Source: Cyanoderma ruficeps (Eukaryota; Chordata; Aves; Passeriformes; Timaliidae). From it: a stretch of DNA of 64,000 nucleotides. The DNA is taken from the NCBI GenBank assembly GCA_008694505.1, contig VZDJ01007747.1, positions 11,438,228 to 11,502,227 of the forward strand. The letters are read 5' to 3'. How positions within the stretch are numbered: the first letter of the stretch is position 1; each line of letters opens with the position of its first letter. The translations under genes were made by a program, and so were the position numbers. The notes beneath the pieces are model-generated. The model saw nothing but the letters and a program-made list of their open reading frames with translations, searched no databases and had not been told where the DNA came from. This document shows positions 12,590 through 25,484 of the stretch, one piece after another.

Positions 12590-12613
12590 TCTGGAACCTA
12601 GATAGGTTCCAGA
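12590..12613. repeat. Perfect 11-bp inverted repeat with 2-nt centre
   Basis: Arms TCTGGAACCTA and TAGGTTCCAGA flank a GA centre. All eleven positions pair, giving a compact near-palindrome that could bind a dimeric factor or extrude as a hairpin. It does not match the glucocorticoid-type 3-base spacing. No surrounding element explains it. Confidence 0.85.
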
Positions 12614-13959
12614 TTAATTTAAAAATAATTTAATTTGATTCTATATGTCATAAGTATTTTTCAGCATGTGCACTACCATATATAAAATGCATTTGTGCTA
12701 TCTGAATTTTTTAAATGCTTTTGTCTTTGCTAACTAGAAGTCTAACTCTTCCAGACTACATCTTTAAGACATGATACTGTTTATTTTAGGAGACCATGAA
12801 TTCTTGCCTCGAGTCCAAATTTGCTATTCTGTACACCTCAGGCATATATTAATGGGTTTGGAAAATATGCTTTAGAGTGCCTACTTTTCATATGTCTTCT
12901 TTTCTCTTTTCTTTTCATTTTCCTTTAGAATTAAATATGTAATTGCTGCCAGTGGGGGAAAAAACAACAACAAAACAAACAAACAAAAACAACAGCAACA
13001 AAAAAAGACAAAGAAGGTTCCACAACACAGAAGAAAAATTCACCAGTTTTATGATGCATGTATATAAAACCGAAAATACTGACTGGGCAATTGTTAAAAA
13101 CACAGCAAAGCCAGTCCTTTCTTAGCTGGCATCTTTCTCTTCTTTTCCTTCTACTGCCTAATTCCCACTTCCTCCCACAACTTTCTTGTGCTCCACAACA
13201 AGCACATTTTTGTCATAATGAAACTTCAGTTTCAACATTACTATTGGTACAGGTGTATAGTAGGAGGTACATGGTGCTGCTCCAGTGGCTTCCAGGAGGA
13301 TTTCATCACACTGACATAGGACGGTGGGGTGCTGTTAGTCCTGCCAAGTGCGAGGCACATCTTCATCCCTCACTCTCTCCCCTGAGTGTGTCAGAAATTC
13401 AAAGCCTTGGTACAATCTGGCTGCAATCCTGAAGAGCCAGTGCCTCTGGGCATGGAGAGGAGCATCCAGCCGTGTTTGATGCTCCCCTGAAAGTCAGTGG
13501 CTGCAAAACTCCCCCTGCCTTGCACCAGAGGTGTTGGAAATCACGCTCCTGGGCTCCCACGTCTCAAAGTACAACACGTGGGCCCTGTTTTTGGGCTCAT
13601 TTTAACTTAAGCAGGTACTTGCTTTGAGGGATTAATCTGGCAAGACCTGTGTGTCCTCTGCTAAACCTGGACAGTACCACTCTTGGCAACCCGCTCTCAG
13701 GTGATGCCAATTTGTAACATTGGGATTTCCTTCCTCTACAAGATCATGTTCAAAGTCTTTTGTTGTGAGGGAATTCTTTTTTCCGCCTATGTTCCTCCCA
13801 TACATGAAGAAGAAAACACTCGTGTTTTCTGTGATCATAGCCAAATGTCACAACAGCATCTGCTGCCTTTTTCTTCAAGATCTTACCACTGCTGCTGCAT
13901 TTAAATTCAGGTAATGGTCTCATGCAATATTTATAGACGATAATGCCACATTTTTAAAA
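12614..13959. other. Gene-free stretch
   Basis: AT-rich single-copy DNA with an A-rich (CAAAACAAACAAACAAA) low-complexity patch at about 12959-13010. No domain is recognisable in the short open frames. Confidence 0.55.
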
Positions 13960-14540
13960 ATGCAGTTAAAAATGTTTGGAAATTTAATAGTTACACTCCC
14001 CACCCTGGAAAGCACATTTGTAGAAAAGCTAATTGTTACCAATAGCTCTAATTGCCAGCCTCGATCATTAAACTTTGCCTTGGGTCAGCCTTCCACTCTG
14101 CCTGATTATTAAGTACAGATTAAGAGGCTGTTGCCAGCATTAACTTTGGACTCTCGAGGCATCGCTGTTCCCAAATACTGCACACTTTATCTGAGCGAGC
14201 TTCAGCAGCAGAGCACTTTTCTTAGAACTTCCATAAGTGACCAACTTTCAGCGGGACTGAGGGCTGTAATCAGATTATTGCCTCCCGCTGGATGCAGAGG
14301 ATACAGGTTTCTGCTTGTCTCACGCTGCTGCCGGGCCCCTCCCGGCTCCCTTCAACAGCTGAGGAATTGTTGAATGGCCACGGTCTGGGAGCCGTGTCCT
14401 TTTGTGCTGGGAGGGCTCGCATTCCCTCCTGCTCTCCAGCGGCGGCTCCCTACTGGAATGCTCGGTGGAACATTTTAAGCTTCGGAAGTGTTCGCTTCTG
14501 AGCTCACCGTGCATTTTAATTCTGCGCTGCTGGCCAGGAT
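13960..14540. promoter_or_regulatory. Candidate enhancer-like block with paired homeodomain sites
   Basis: Two TAATTG homeodomain-type sites (14030-14035 and 14049-14054) lie 19 bases apart in the same orientation, with further ATTA motifs (ATCATTAAAC, GATTATTAAG) to about 14110. The GC content then rises through 14290-14470, where CATTCC (about 14420) and GGAATG (about 14455) form an inverted pair resembling TEAD sites. No protein frame is convincing. The enhancer call is an inference from motif clustering and needs conservation data. Confidence 0.3.
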
Positions 14541-14620
14541 TGATGTATGTGGGAGAAGAGAGCTTTAAAACGCCTTTGGATGTGCTTTTCCTAAAAGCTT
14601 ATTTACCATGTGAATTGTTA

Positions 14621-14845
14621 AAAAAAAACCCAAAGCCAAACCAAACCAAACCAAACAAAAACCCAACAAACAAACAAACAAACCCAAACAAACAACCACC
14701 AAAAAACCCACAAAAAACCCCCACAAACAAAAATCGCAAAAAACACAACAAACAAAACAAACACCCCCCCCAAAAAACAAAAATAAAAAAAAAAANNNNN
14801 NNNNNNNNNNNNNNNNNNNNNNNNNNNNNNNNNNNNNNNNAAAAA
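14621..14845. repeat. Degenerate A/C-rich low complexity with 45-base assembly gap
   Basis: An A/C-only run (CCAAACCAAACC, CAAACAAACAAAC, C8 near 14763) extends from about 14621 to 14795 and breaks into unresolved bases at 14796-14840, followed by AAAAA. The opposite strand is pure G/T. The gap sits exactly where the run becomes A-homopolymeric, so the true length of the repeat is unknown. Open frames that cross it are artefacts. Confidence 0.9.
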
Positions 14846-17443
14846 TCTTTCCTGCCTGTTGAATTTATGGCTGAGATAGCCAGATTACTAGAAACACTTA
14901 TGTGTTTAATCTTTTCAGGTTTTGAGCAGGAGAAGGTAAGGCAAGGAAAACGCCATGGAATTGCTTTTTATTTTGTGGAGACTGTAAATTCTGTTATAGA
15001 AAATGTAATAAAGAAGCAGCTTAAACAAAAAGAGTGGTTGTGTGAAATCGCAGAATTTCCATTGGGTGAAAACAAATCCTAACTTTATGTACGTTTCCCT
15101 GGAGAGATGTAATGTGAATGCTTACAGCTGTTTTTAGTTTCTTATTCCCTGATTAGGTTTAAATTAAAGGAAGGATGTCATATTGAATTATGAAAAATTA
15201 CTTATTTTGAGTATTTTGGTTTATATGTACTTTCTATCGCAGTCTCACCGTGGCATTCACAAGGACCTACTGAACATGTGCACACAAATAGTATTAAAAG
15301 TGAGCGGGCTGCAGTGTAGTGGTTCTGACAGAGAAATGTGTCCACCTTCCACCAGGAAGGGAAAACTACCCTACCATGCTGAGCCTTCCCATGCAAGACA
15401 GGTTGGCTGTTGGCTGAGAAGGAGGGGCTGTGTCTTGCTGAAACCTCAACTGCAGCACCCTCTGCTCCAGGGGGTCCTGCTGGGGGACCAGAGCCCAGAA
15501 CAACTTTGCCAGCCCAGATCAGAGAGGACAATTCCCCGAGGTAGTAGTCAGTGTGTCCAAGGCTGAACAATACCTGGAGCTGAGCAGGAAGGGAGAAGGA
15601 ACTGCCTCAATCATCCGTGCCATTCCTAAATGCAGGCTCCTTATTTTATATCTGCGTTCAGCAAGCATCCGGGCCATCCAGCACCCCAGAGGTCTGAAAT
15701 TCACTCTCTGGGGAGATTTACGTCTCTTCCACAGAGAAGTGCTATTTTGCTGGAGCAGATGGTATTATATGACTTACCTAAGTAGCCACAGCTATTGGTG
15801 CAGCTCAAACTGGGTGCAGATTTGGTTCTCGTACAGATGAAAAGATTAAAAGAACTTGGTTCAAACAACTGGCACACTCAAAGTCTTTGTATGACTGTGT
15901 ACAAAGATTAAAAATAATTAAATAATTGTAAATTGGTTTTAAAGCATTCCATGGGATACTTCCATTATAATTTTTCTACCAAATTATCAGCTCTGCAGGA
16001 GTTGTAAGACCTAAACGATTCATTACTTTTCAAAAGCAGATTCAAAAACTACTGTGGTAAATATCTATATATGTAAGCACATACATTTTTAAAATAGAGT
16101 ATGAAAAAAGAAAATTGTGTGAATTAGATAAGTGCTGATTTGAGTGATGGTGTTTACAGAGCTATGTTGTGTACTGCAGATCACTATTTGGGGTTGGGAT
16201 CAGAGGGGAAGAAGTCTTGCAGGATCTCTGTGCCTGGTGGGTGTCTGTAGTTTGCACAAATGAACAAGCAACTTCCTAGCACAGCCTCTGCAGTGCAAGA
16301 TGCATTAATGTAATCTAGAGATGAAAAAAAAAAAAAAGCTGTCTTGCTGCAGCTGAAAACCATGCTCATCTTGGATGTGCAAAAAACGGAACATCTATGT
16401 CTTTGTGCTGCTGTGATCATCTCTCCTCTTTTTCCTTCTCCAGAAGAGGTTGTTCATACCATGCTGGTTTTGAGTGGAAGACAAGGACCCTGCTGCTAAC
16501 CTGAAGGGTAATTGCAATTAAAAAGGTAGGATAATATTGTGAAAAGTGGGATTCTTAAAGCTGGCAGGTAAGGGAAAAGGAGGATGGAGACAAGGGTGTG
16601 AGAAGCAGTTTTGCTGTGAGCCTCTGGGCATCCTGGGGAGCAGCACCTCTCGGGTGTGTTTGCCTTGGCTTTCACTGGGCTTCTCCAAATGTTCTGTCCC
16701 CCAGTCCCAACTAACATTAACACTCTCTCCTTTAAATACAGGATATTTGGGCCAGGTCTGATGCTGAGGAAGGGAAGACCACCCCTGGGAATGCAAAAAG
16801 TGGCATAGTCTGCTGGCAGGGGTGCTGCAGCCTGTTCCAGAGCTGAGTTCTCCCTACATGCCTCAGAGCCTGGGGAGGAAGAGGAGACCATGGAGCAGGA
16901 TGTGAGATGAGAAAGCTGCTGGTTGCCACTGAGCTTTTGGGGACGCTCTGCTTTAAGAAAAAAAAATAATCATGGCACTGTTGTACAGCAGAAGTATACG
17001 ACCATATCATTATAATTAATTATGTGACTTAATGAGTAATTCTCCTGCCCTACCATTCTTTCTAGAACACAAAGAAATTAAAACTTTTCAATGTGCTTAG
17101 AAACATCTAATCTGATGATTCCTTCAGTGACCACCAGCACAGCCCCTGGTTTTCATCACCCCAAGTACAGCCTGATGATGATGACAATTTGCCAGTCACA
17201 GTGTGTAACACTACTTCTAATTCTCTTCAGTCAAGTCCATCTTTAGGTTTGATTCATGCCACAAGGCACTGGAATCTACACAGCCTCTGCAGGGGCCAGC
17301 AGCTGCTTTGTGGTCCTTATCCTCTAGGAACTGAATATATCTTATTTTTTGTCATGCCTTATCAATGTCTTATGGATCAGCTCTTTCCTGTCTGCTGGTC
17401 TAAAGACATCTGGATATCTGTAGTCTCCGGCAACACCTTTGTG
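14846..17443. other. Gene-free stretch
   Basis: No gene recognised. The GC-richer portion at 15330-15560 has overlapping open frames on both strands without domains. Around 16990-17040 there is an AT-rich cluster of TAATTA/ATTA-type motifs (ATAATTAATTATG, TAATGAGTAATT). Confidence 0.5.
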
Positions 17444-17514
17444 TAGTAGTAGTAGTAGTAATAATAATAATTATTATAATTATAAATAATTACAATAATT
17501 GTTATTATTATTAN
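17444..17514. repeat. (TAG)n(TAA)n trinucleotide microsatellite
   Basis: TAG units change to TAA/ATA units, then to TTATTA units on the far side. This gives a roughly self-complementary AT-rich tract that ends at an unresolved base at 17514. Confidence 0.9.
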
Positions 17515-18540
17515 GAAAAGGTGACCAGCAAACCACATTCTCACCCAGAAATTCCCAGATTCATCATGCTTTATCAGTGTACGTATCCCATCTGACATTG
17601 ACTCAGAATATTTCTGTCGGGTTTTCCCCGCTCTAACATGGAGGCAAAAGAGGCATCTGCTTCTCAAAAGTACATTGTAAAATTAAATACCTTTCTGTTT
17701 TGAAGCACTTTAATGCAATATGAACAAGAGCCATAAAAGTGCCTCAAACTGAGTGAAAGAATCTTTTATTATACACATTTTAGAAAAAAAGCCCCTGCAG
17801 AATAGACAATGGATACTTTACCAATTTTCCTACCTTCCTTTTAAAATCAGTAATGACAGACATAAATTTGTAACCTCACTACATTGATGCTTTTTTCTTC
17901 TTATTGGAACTTCCATGTCTCCTTTCAGTCAGATTTACTTTTTCCTATCAATCTGTGATATTTTGCTAAGCAAATAGAATATCCTTGAACAGTACCACTC
18001 TTTAGTCAGTTAAGTCACTGATTTATTTCAGCTTTGTAAAACTGACACCTTTTCAAGTTCCCAACTTACATATTGCAACCCATATCACGTTTTGTCTGCA
18101 CACAGCAAATGCAACTGGATTAAAGTCACCAGTACCACAGAAACTCTTATTTTTTTAGATCCATGAGTAGAACTCTGGCCTTTCCCATGCTCAGGAAAAG
18201 AGGGCAATGGGAAGGAATGAATAAAACAGGCAGGTAGTTGCTCTACACACACCTGTGCAAAAAAAAAAAATTTTTAAAAATTTCCCTCTGCCTTTAAAAC
18301 CTGGGTTTGCTGCTGCATGTTCTTGACTGAGGTAGAGACCATGAAGGATGTTGGTCCTGTAAGCCATAGGTCCCTGAAGTCCCTAGTCTCAAAAAGGGAA
18401 AACAGAAACAAATTTTCCAGTACCAACTACTCAATTACACCCTTGCTGTCAGGCAAGGTGTTCCATGAAGTGGGTTGGTGTGTTTTGGACATGTCACTGA
18501 GTGATGCATTTAATCAAGAACACCTTGCAGTTGTAAGCCT
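17515..18540. other. Gene-free stretch
   Basis: AT-rich single-copy DNA with an A12/T5 junction near 18260. No gene recognised. Confidence 0.55.
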
Positions 18541-18659
18541 TGGGTTTTTTCTTTTTTCCTTTTCCCTCCCTTTTTTATTCTTCTCTTTTTTTCTTTTTCT
18601 GTTCCTCTTTCCTCTGTTCTCTCACCCTTCTTTTGCTTTTTCCTCTCTCTCTCCCCCTG
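18541..18659. repeat. Polypyrimidine tract
   Basis: About 120 bases of almost pure C/T (TTTTTTCTTTTTTCC, then CTCTCTCTCCCCC). Simple-sequence DNA. The open frame over it encodes only F/S/L/P runs and is not a gene. Confidence 0.85.
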
Positions 18660-21600
18660 AATAGCTGAAAAGTAAATCCCCTCCTTCAATTACTTTAATA
18701 TGCTTTCATACTATGTTTGCTGCACTTTATTTCTCAGCTTTGTTATTTCCACTCCCCAGTAAAATCTATCACCTTTGAGTGAGTTATTTGCTTTTCTGGA
18801 CTGCAGCAAATACCACCCACTCTGTTAAGGTCAGGCTCCAGCTCCTTGACTTCTCTATTGTTCCGTCCCTTCCTTACCCACTCTGTCATTGCAGCACGAC
18901 AGCTCCAGCTGGGAGGGCAGGGAAATCACTCCCTCAAGAGCAGTTTATCACAGCAATAAATGTTATGCGTTTTACTAGGATGCCATCAAAGTTCACCATC
19001 ACACCATCATGCTGAAGTAGAAACAATTGTTTCTTTTATTCATCTATTATATATACTTTATTGGGTAGGTGTCTATATCCTGCAGAGATCAGCACCCTGA
19101 AGATACAAGGCACTGCTTTGAGCTTCTGCTGGGCTGTGAAAATTACAGAATTTGCAGTGAGAAGCATCACAATATTTTAAATTAATTACTGCTTCTCAGT
19201 TTTCTTGCTGTTCTCTCTACTGCCTGGGTTTTAATTACTTTGCTTACATAGGCGTCTCCAAAGTCACATCATTAAACAGTTTTTGTGGCCTTTACGTTTC
19301 TTTCAGGTTATTTGCTTCTTTTTATAGTACTGCCTGTGCCAGCTCTGTTAACTTCAAAGCATAAGAAGACTGAAATTTTTGTGATTGCAACTGGGACTCA
19401 GCAGAACCTGTCCAGTCATCTGAATTGATCTGTCATTCATGAAACTAAATACTTTAATTTTAATTTTTTTTTCTATACAAGAGAGAAAAGTGAAACCTTT
19501 GTGCTTACATTCCCTCCCCCATCTTCCTACTAAATATTGATATTTCCTCAGCCAAGAGAGCTTAATAAAAACTGAGAATACTACATTAATTTCATCTGGC
19601 AGAATTGCTTGTAGCAATATGAAAACAAGTTGTTGAATGTGTGACAGGGTAATTCACTGAGCACTAAAGGAAATTGCTAAAAACAAAAAGAAATTTGTTA
19701 TACTCTAAGCTCTCGGTGACATATGAGAGCTCCAGTATTCTGTTGGGAAAAAATGGTCAGCAGCCCTGCACTGACATATGTTAGGTATCTCTATTCCCTG
19801 AAATGCAGGTTTGGATTGACTGAAATTATCTGAGGCTTTAGATTAAATTCCTAGCTATGTTTTCAGTCAAGAACTTGAAGGAAACATTTGAAAAGCCATA
19901 ATATTTAATTTCGACATTTTTCTTGAAATGTTCTAAAAATGAAATTCCTTTCATTTTTAATTTTTTTGGTTTTGTAACTTTTTTTCTTCAGAACATTGCA
20001 TGTCTAAATCTCGCTCAATTTAGCAAAGGGAAGAGGAAGAAACACTCAAGCCCAGTGTTTGGAGCATCTCCTCCTCTTCATCTCTCTCTTCTCAAGCAGA
20101 ACAGGATGGCAGCTCCTCTCACTCCCACTGTGAGCCCTCTTCTGCCAGTGGCACTGCAGTTACCTACAATGATCAGTGCAGAGACAACACTGTGGCTGCC
20201 AGTGCTCCTTGAGACTTATTTCACCATGAAATAGATACTCAAAGTGAAGCTAAAACAGAGCCAGCACCTCTTAAAATCACCTCACTGGAGACCTTTGTAA
20301 AGACAGATCAGGGATTCAGTGATAGGGCTCCATTCCCCTGTTCCCGGTGCCAGGCTAGGTAGCCATGAGAAAACTATGTACTCTGTTTATATACAGCTGG
20401 AATCTTAATTTTGGGACCATTGTATGGTTTATTTCAAATTATAGAGAAATGCCAGCTGCTGAGAAATGGGAGAAAACTTTGCTTTGACTTATCATGTATA
20501 TTGAGTCTGCAAGAAGAAGAAAGGAAGATGTATCACTGGGGGATGGGAGTCAGGTTCAAAGAGGAAAATATCAAGTGCAAAAGCAGTGGATCATTAAATG
20601 AGGTGATAGAGCAGGGCTGTTCTATTGGTGCCCACAGCTATTTTCTTTCTCCTGGTATGATCAGTGTTCGCTTATTGGAGCCTGATGCAGCTGCATTAAA
20701 AGCTTTTCATCAAAAGGCAAAGGAGGACGTATTTTCCTGTTGCATATTTCCCCGCTGCGTATTTTCCCAGGTTTGAGGGGGTTTTCTGATGGAGATAGAT
20801 GTTTGGCCACAAATATTGTAAAAAATGTTGTGTCCTTGCCTCTATGGACTCTAAAGAAAGAATGCTGACTGAGGGTTTTCTCTTTGGTTAATCAAAACAA
20901 GTGTAAATTCTTGAGCCTAGAAGCAGTGTTTCCTAATCATATTCCTATTAGGATATGGTACGACTGACGTGTAGTTCGTCAGGGTTTGGGGCTGTTTCCT
21001 GATGGGCAGTTTGGTGGTAAGCTGTTAGAATGAGGTTTTTCAGGTGAGATAACATTTGTGTGGCACTGACTGGGGTCATTTCATGGTTTCCACGGGTTCA
21101 GTCAGCTTCAGTCAGCACAGACTTTGTCCTCTACCAAACTCCTGAACTAGGGTTTCAGAGGCCTTTGAGTGCCTGCAGAGTTAATGCAGTTTTGTATGGA
21201 CAGAATATATATATATATATAAACAAAGAAAGGATTCATTTATTGTAGCCAGCTGACACAAAAGTCAGAGACAGCCTCTTATCCATCTCAGCCAACTGCT
21301 AAATGGGAGATTATTTAAATTCAGCAGATCAGCAAAGCTTCGTAGTAAAGGCATGAATGGTTGCAGGCCAGCTGTGATGCCTTCCAAGGTCATAAAAAAT
21401 TATTTGACTTCTATTTTCGTTCTCATGGTCCTGTCACTGAGACCAATAGCTTAATGGTTCTGGGAATATGCATGTGATCTTCTAGTCAACTAACTTGTAT
21501 TTAATTTGGTTTGAAGTGTTGCCTCTGGTCAAGGGAGTGAGTGTGGCTTCCTTTGTTGAAGAGCTTTTCACATCCCTTCCCTGTGTAACAAGAGCTGCTC

Positions 21601-24600
21601 AATAAAATTGTGCTCTTCCTGTCATTACCTTTTAGAGCTGTGTTGCAGTACATCCAAGATGGCTCACTATATTGAACCCCAACATTTAAAACACACAAAC
21701 AAACAAACAAATTATGTAAATCCTTATGAAGCTTGTAGTCCTTCTGCATAGTTGTGCTATCTGCAGTTTAGACCTCTGCCTCCTTTGCTTAAAATAATGG
21801 GGTCCAAATGATAGATGGAATGGCTGCACCATATCTTGGGAAAACATTTAAAAGGGTGTTTTGTTTCTGTGAGCACATTTGGTGTTTGATGTAATAGAGC
21901 TTGCAAGAGTTGATATAGAGGAAATTATTGCTTCTCAATAAAATTCTCCATTTTTACTGGCTCACATACAGAGAATGGCAGCCAGCTGATAAAATACTTG
22001 GTGGAATTTTCTTTCCATCTAGCCATGTGCTGCTCTACAGCTATGAACTGAGTCCTTTTTTAAACTGGGCAAAATTATGATAGTTTGAAAGCATTTTGTG
22101 TTTATCATACTACACTTTATGTGGAAGTCTGAATATTTTGTGCTTTAACTAAAATTTTGCCTTTTAAACTCGCTGGCTGTGACAGTAAAGTAAAAAATAA
22201 CCATAAAAATAATGATATAAATCTCTTATCTCTGTCAGATACTTACTGGCAAACTAAGATACATATTCTGCAAAAGCATTTTTAGCTTTTCACATGCTAT
22301 TTGGATTCCTTATAGAGTGTCTAGTTAATGAGACATATGTATACATACATATATAGGTAATATGGCTTCGTAAGACAGAATCTGTAAACAACGTTTGCAA
22401 AATATTACTTCATTGGGGCCATGAAAACCTAGAAAACAGATCAGCTCTACTATCTCCCTCAAGATAAACACAGACTTCCTCAGAAATTTAAACTCTGCAG
22501 CATTACTTGCATTTACTAATAACAATTTCTTAACTTTCCAGAATGGAAATTCTTCAATTTCCTACTCATTTAGTTACTGGAAAGTATGAAACATTTTATA
22601 ACATTAAGCTGTAGACTTTTTTTTTTTGTTCCCAAGGAGGAATTTGATTCCTAAGTGTTAGGGCCAGAAGAGGACCTAGCTGGTGGAATTTTAGGTGCCT
22701 GCTCTCTGGAACAATTGTCATGCTCTCTATCTTCCCAGGCTGTGCACAGAGAAAGCTGGGTTGCCCTAGGAGAGAAGTCCCTGCAATCGGAATTGTACAG
22801 AACTACCCTGACACAGAGCACCAGGGATATTAAACACTTCCCTTCTGCAGTGCTACAGGAGTGGCTCCCCTCTGAATGGCATCCACAGGTGCTTCAAGGG
22901 ACATCAACAATAGGGGTAAAGATTCTCTTTTCTGCCTGAGACACTAAAAAGTGCTCTCTCTAATTGTGAGGGCACTGAAAATCACCATCTGGCAGTTTGC
23001 ACTGCTGCTTGTGAGGAAAAGAAGCCTGGCAACAGGGTAGGTTCTGTTTTTTGGGCCTCCTGCAGCATCTTCTCTGGGCACTAATTTCTCTGGATGCTGG
23101 TTTTTCTGTTTGGTTAACAGGTGAGCTGAGTCTTCCTGCAATCTTGGGAGATGTAGCTGCCAGGGAATTGTAAAAAAATTTAAAAAGCAGGAAGACAGTT
23201 GAGCTTGATGCTATAGGGCTCGGCTGAGCAAAGATTGCAGAATCACAATTTTGTACCTAAATAGCAATGAATTACCTGTACTCTGCTTTCCATGCTATTT
23301 CCTGACCTGCCCACCCATTTCATTGACATTTTGGCTAGAATGCAGCAGAGGCTAGGCTCAGCTGAGAAAAAACCCTTATCTGTGGCAAGGCAAAGTAGTT
23401 CAATGCTGTTCAGATGTGGCCTGATAAGTTGTAGGTGTACCAGGGTAATAATGTAATGCTTTCTGGGCAAGCTGCAGCTAAGAACAGGATCTAACAGTGG
23501 GGACTGAGGGGTCTAAGCCCAGTTCTTGTCTCAGCCCTGTCCACTACTTTTGTACTGGTGATACACTGAGTCTATCCACTTCTCTGTCTCTGGAAATTTA
23601 CAGACTCCCTTAGCTTTCTCATCATTACTCACTTTGGTTTGCTGATCACAGGCGGTCCCCTCTGGAAGCTTCCGTTGACTAGATCCAAGGTGGAGGGGAA
23701 ACCACATAAAGATGATAGCAATCATTTTCATATCCCTTGTAGAGTACACCATGACTGCTCTGTCCCCATAACCATGGAAGAGGCAAATCCTCTGACTGCT
23801 CCTGCAGAGGCTGGAAAAGAGTACAGCAATGAGGGAGAGCCTTAGTCATGAAAACCCTTTCTTTTAATGTGCAACATTCTCTCCACAGAAGTCCTGAGGG
23901 ACATGTTGATGTGTTGGCAGGTTTCCAGCTGGTGGGTGTGATTCACCTGACTTGCCTCCAAAGTGTATCCGCATAACATCCACACATTGTGTACATAAAT
24001 CAACTTTCACCTGAAGAATCAGAATTCTTTGTTGTCAAATTAATGTGAGCTGTGGAGAATCTGCAAAGTGTATTATAGCAGTCCTGAATGGTTGTCAGCT
24101 TTACAGAGAGTTACGCTGTTAGCTGGAAATGTTTTGTTGTTCCGTTCCTAGAGTTTTCCGGGCCTAAAGTTTCCTTGTCTGAATTGTCAAACATATTGTT
24201 GTCACCAGATACAGCTGGCACAGGAAATAATGCCATGAAAGAATCAAGTGATACAGCATTTTTACAAAACCTTTTACAAATCTGTATTAAAGCCAGTCTT
24301 TTATTTCTTATTAAATTAGTATCATACTATGCTGAAATTTTTATGTACTAGTTGAAGAGTTACAGCTAAATGTTGTAATGACTCATTATGGCAATATGCA
24401 GCAGCATGGACCCAGACTTGTCTTCCAGTCCTCCAAATCTTATCCATTCCACACTTGGTTTACCACAAAAATGGCCTGCATTGCTATAAGCTTAAAGCAA
24501 GAGGACACACTTTAACATTTCAACCGTGCTATGATGGCTTTGTTAACAGGAAGCAGATTCAGGCCTGGTCCAGACACACTGACAATTAGGCATACATCAG

Positions 24601-24754
24601 TTCTCCATTCTGCCAGAGTACAGAGTGAAATAAGATATCCTTTCTCTGGAGCATGGAGAGAACCAATTACGGATCCTAGGGAGGATTTAAATGGAAATAC
24701 TAGATTTTGAGTAAATGAACTGTAATAATGAAATTCATTTCTGTGATGCCCAGT
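18660..24754. other. Gene-free stretch of about 6 kb
   Basis: No recognisable exon, repeat family or RNA. There is a short (TA)n run at about 21206-21222 and (CAAA)n near 21698-21712. The segment 19200-19285 holds TTTTAATTACTTTGC and CATTAAACAG motifs of the kind seen in conserved noncoding elements, without proof. Scattered open frames (for example 20411-20776 plus, 24088-24351 plus) have no domains. Confidence 0.5.
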
Positions 24755-25010
24755 GCCGTGAAAGGAGATAGAGTCTTCTTCTTGGGTGTGCAGAGAAGAA
24801 GGACAACAGGCAACAGACACAAACTGGAAAACAGGAAATCCCAACGCAGCATAAGGAGTTGTCAGACCCTGGACCAGGTTGTACAATCTTTGTCCTTGGA
24901 GATACTGAAAACCTGGTTGGACAAGGAGTTGACTACCTGCTCTAAAAACCTTTTAGGAAAATGTTCTAGGTGAATGCCTGAATTCCCTTCCAACCTGTGT
25001 GTTCCTCAAA
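24755..25010 (+). mobile_element. CR1 LINE 3' fragment, plus orientation, degraded
   Basis: AACAGGCAACAGACACAAAC, GGAAAACAGGAAATCCCAA, TCCTTGGAGATACTGAAAA, CCTGGTTGGACAAGGAG, GACTACCTGCTCTA and TTCCCTTCCAACCTG follow the CR1 3' tail in order. Internal segments are missing or altered, so this is an old copy. It begins a 1.8-kb cluster of retroelement pieces. Confidence 0.8.
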
Positions 25011-25484
25011 TTGCATCTGTGCAAGAGCTGTGTGTCCTGCAGCACTGTAGCAGTGGGAGGCTTGTTGTGGACACCATTCAGTGAAGAAAGGGAGGCAGCA
25101 GGGTTGCTTTGAATGGAGTTACCTGGAATACACCTGAACAATCTTCTGGAGAGGAAGGGGAGGTGACTTGGTCAGATGGGTGTTGGTTTCTGCATAACAC
25201 TGTTGTTTTGGGGATGGCTTTTATTTAAATTTTTAAATATTTTTATAAATGCACTTATTCTTCCTTCTGCCTCCTTTAGTGAGGTCTAAACTAGAAGTAA
25301 GCATATCTTTTTAATGCATGTAGTCATAGAGACAAACACAATATGTCAAATATGTTTGAGAAGAAGATCCAGCTACAGCAAGAGACTAAGTAACTGCCAT
25401 GAAAAGACATAGGAACATGATGAGATGGCAAGAAGTAATAGAAGAGGTTTGGAACCTTCTCCAGTGCTTCTTGAAATCTGCCAT
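25011..25484. other. Gene-free stretch between retroelements
   Basis: No gene recognised. An AT-rich patch lies near 25220-25250. Confidence 0.5.

Noticed and set aside
14402..15082. 226-codon plus-strand frame
   Set aside because: It runs through the A/C-rich repeat and the 45-base gap, so it is an artefact.
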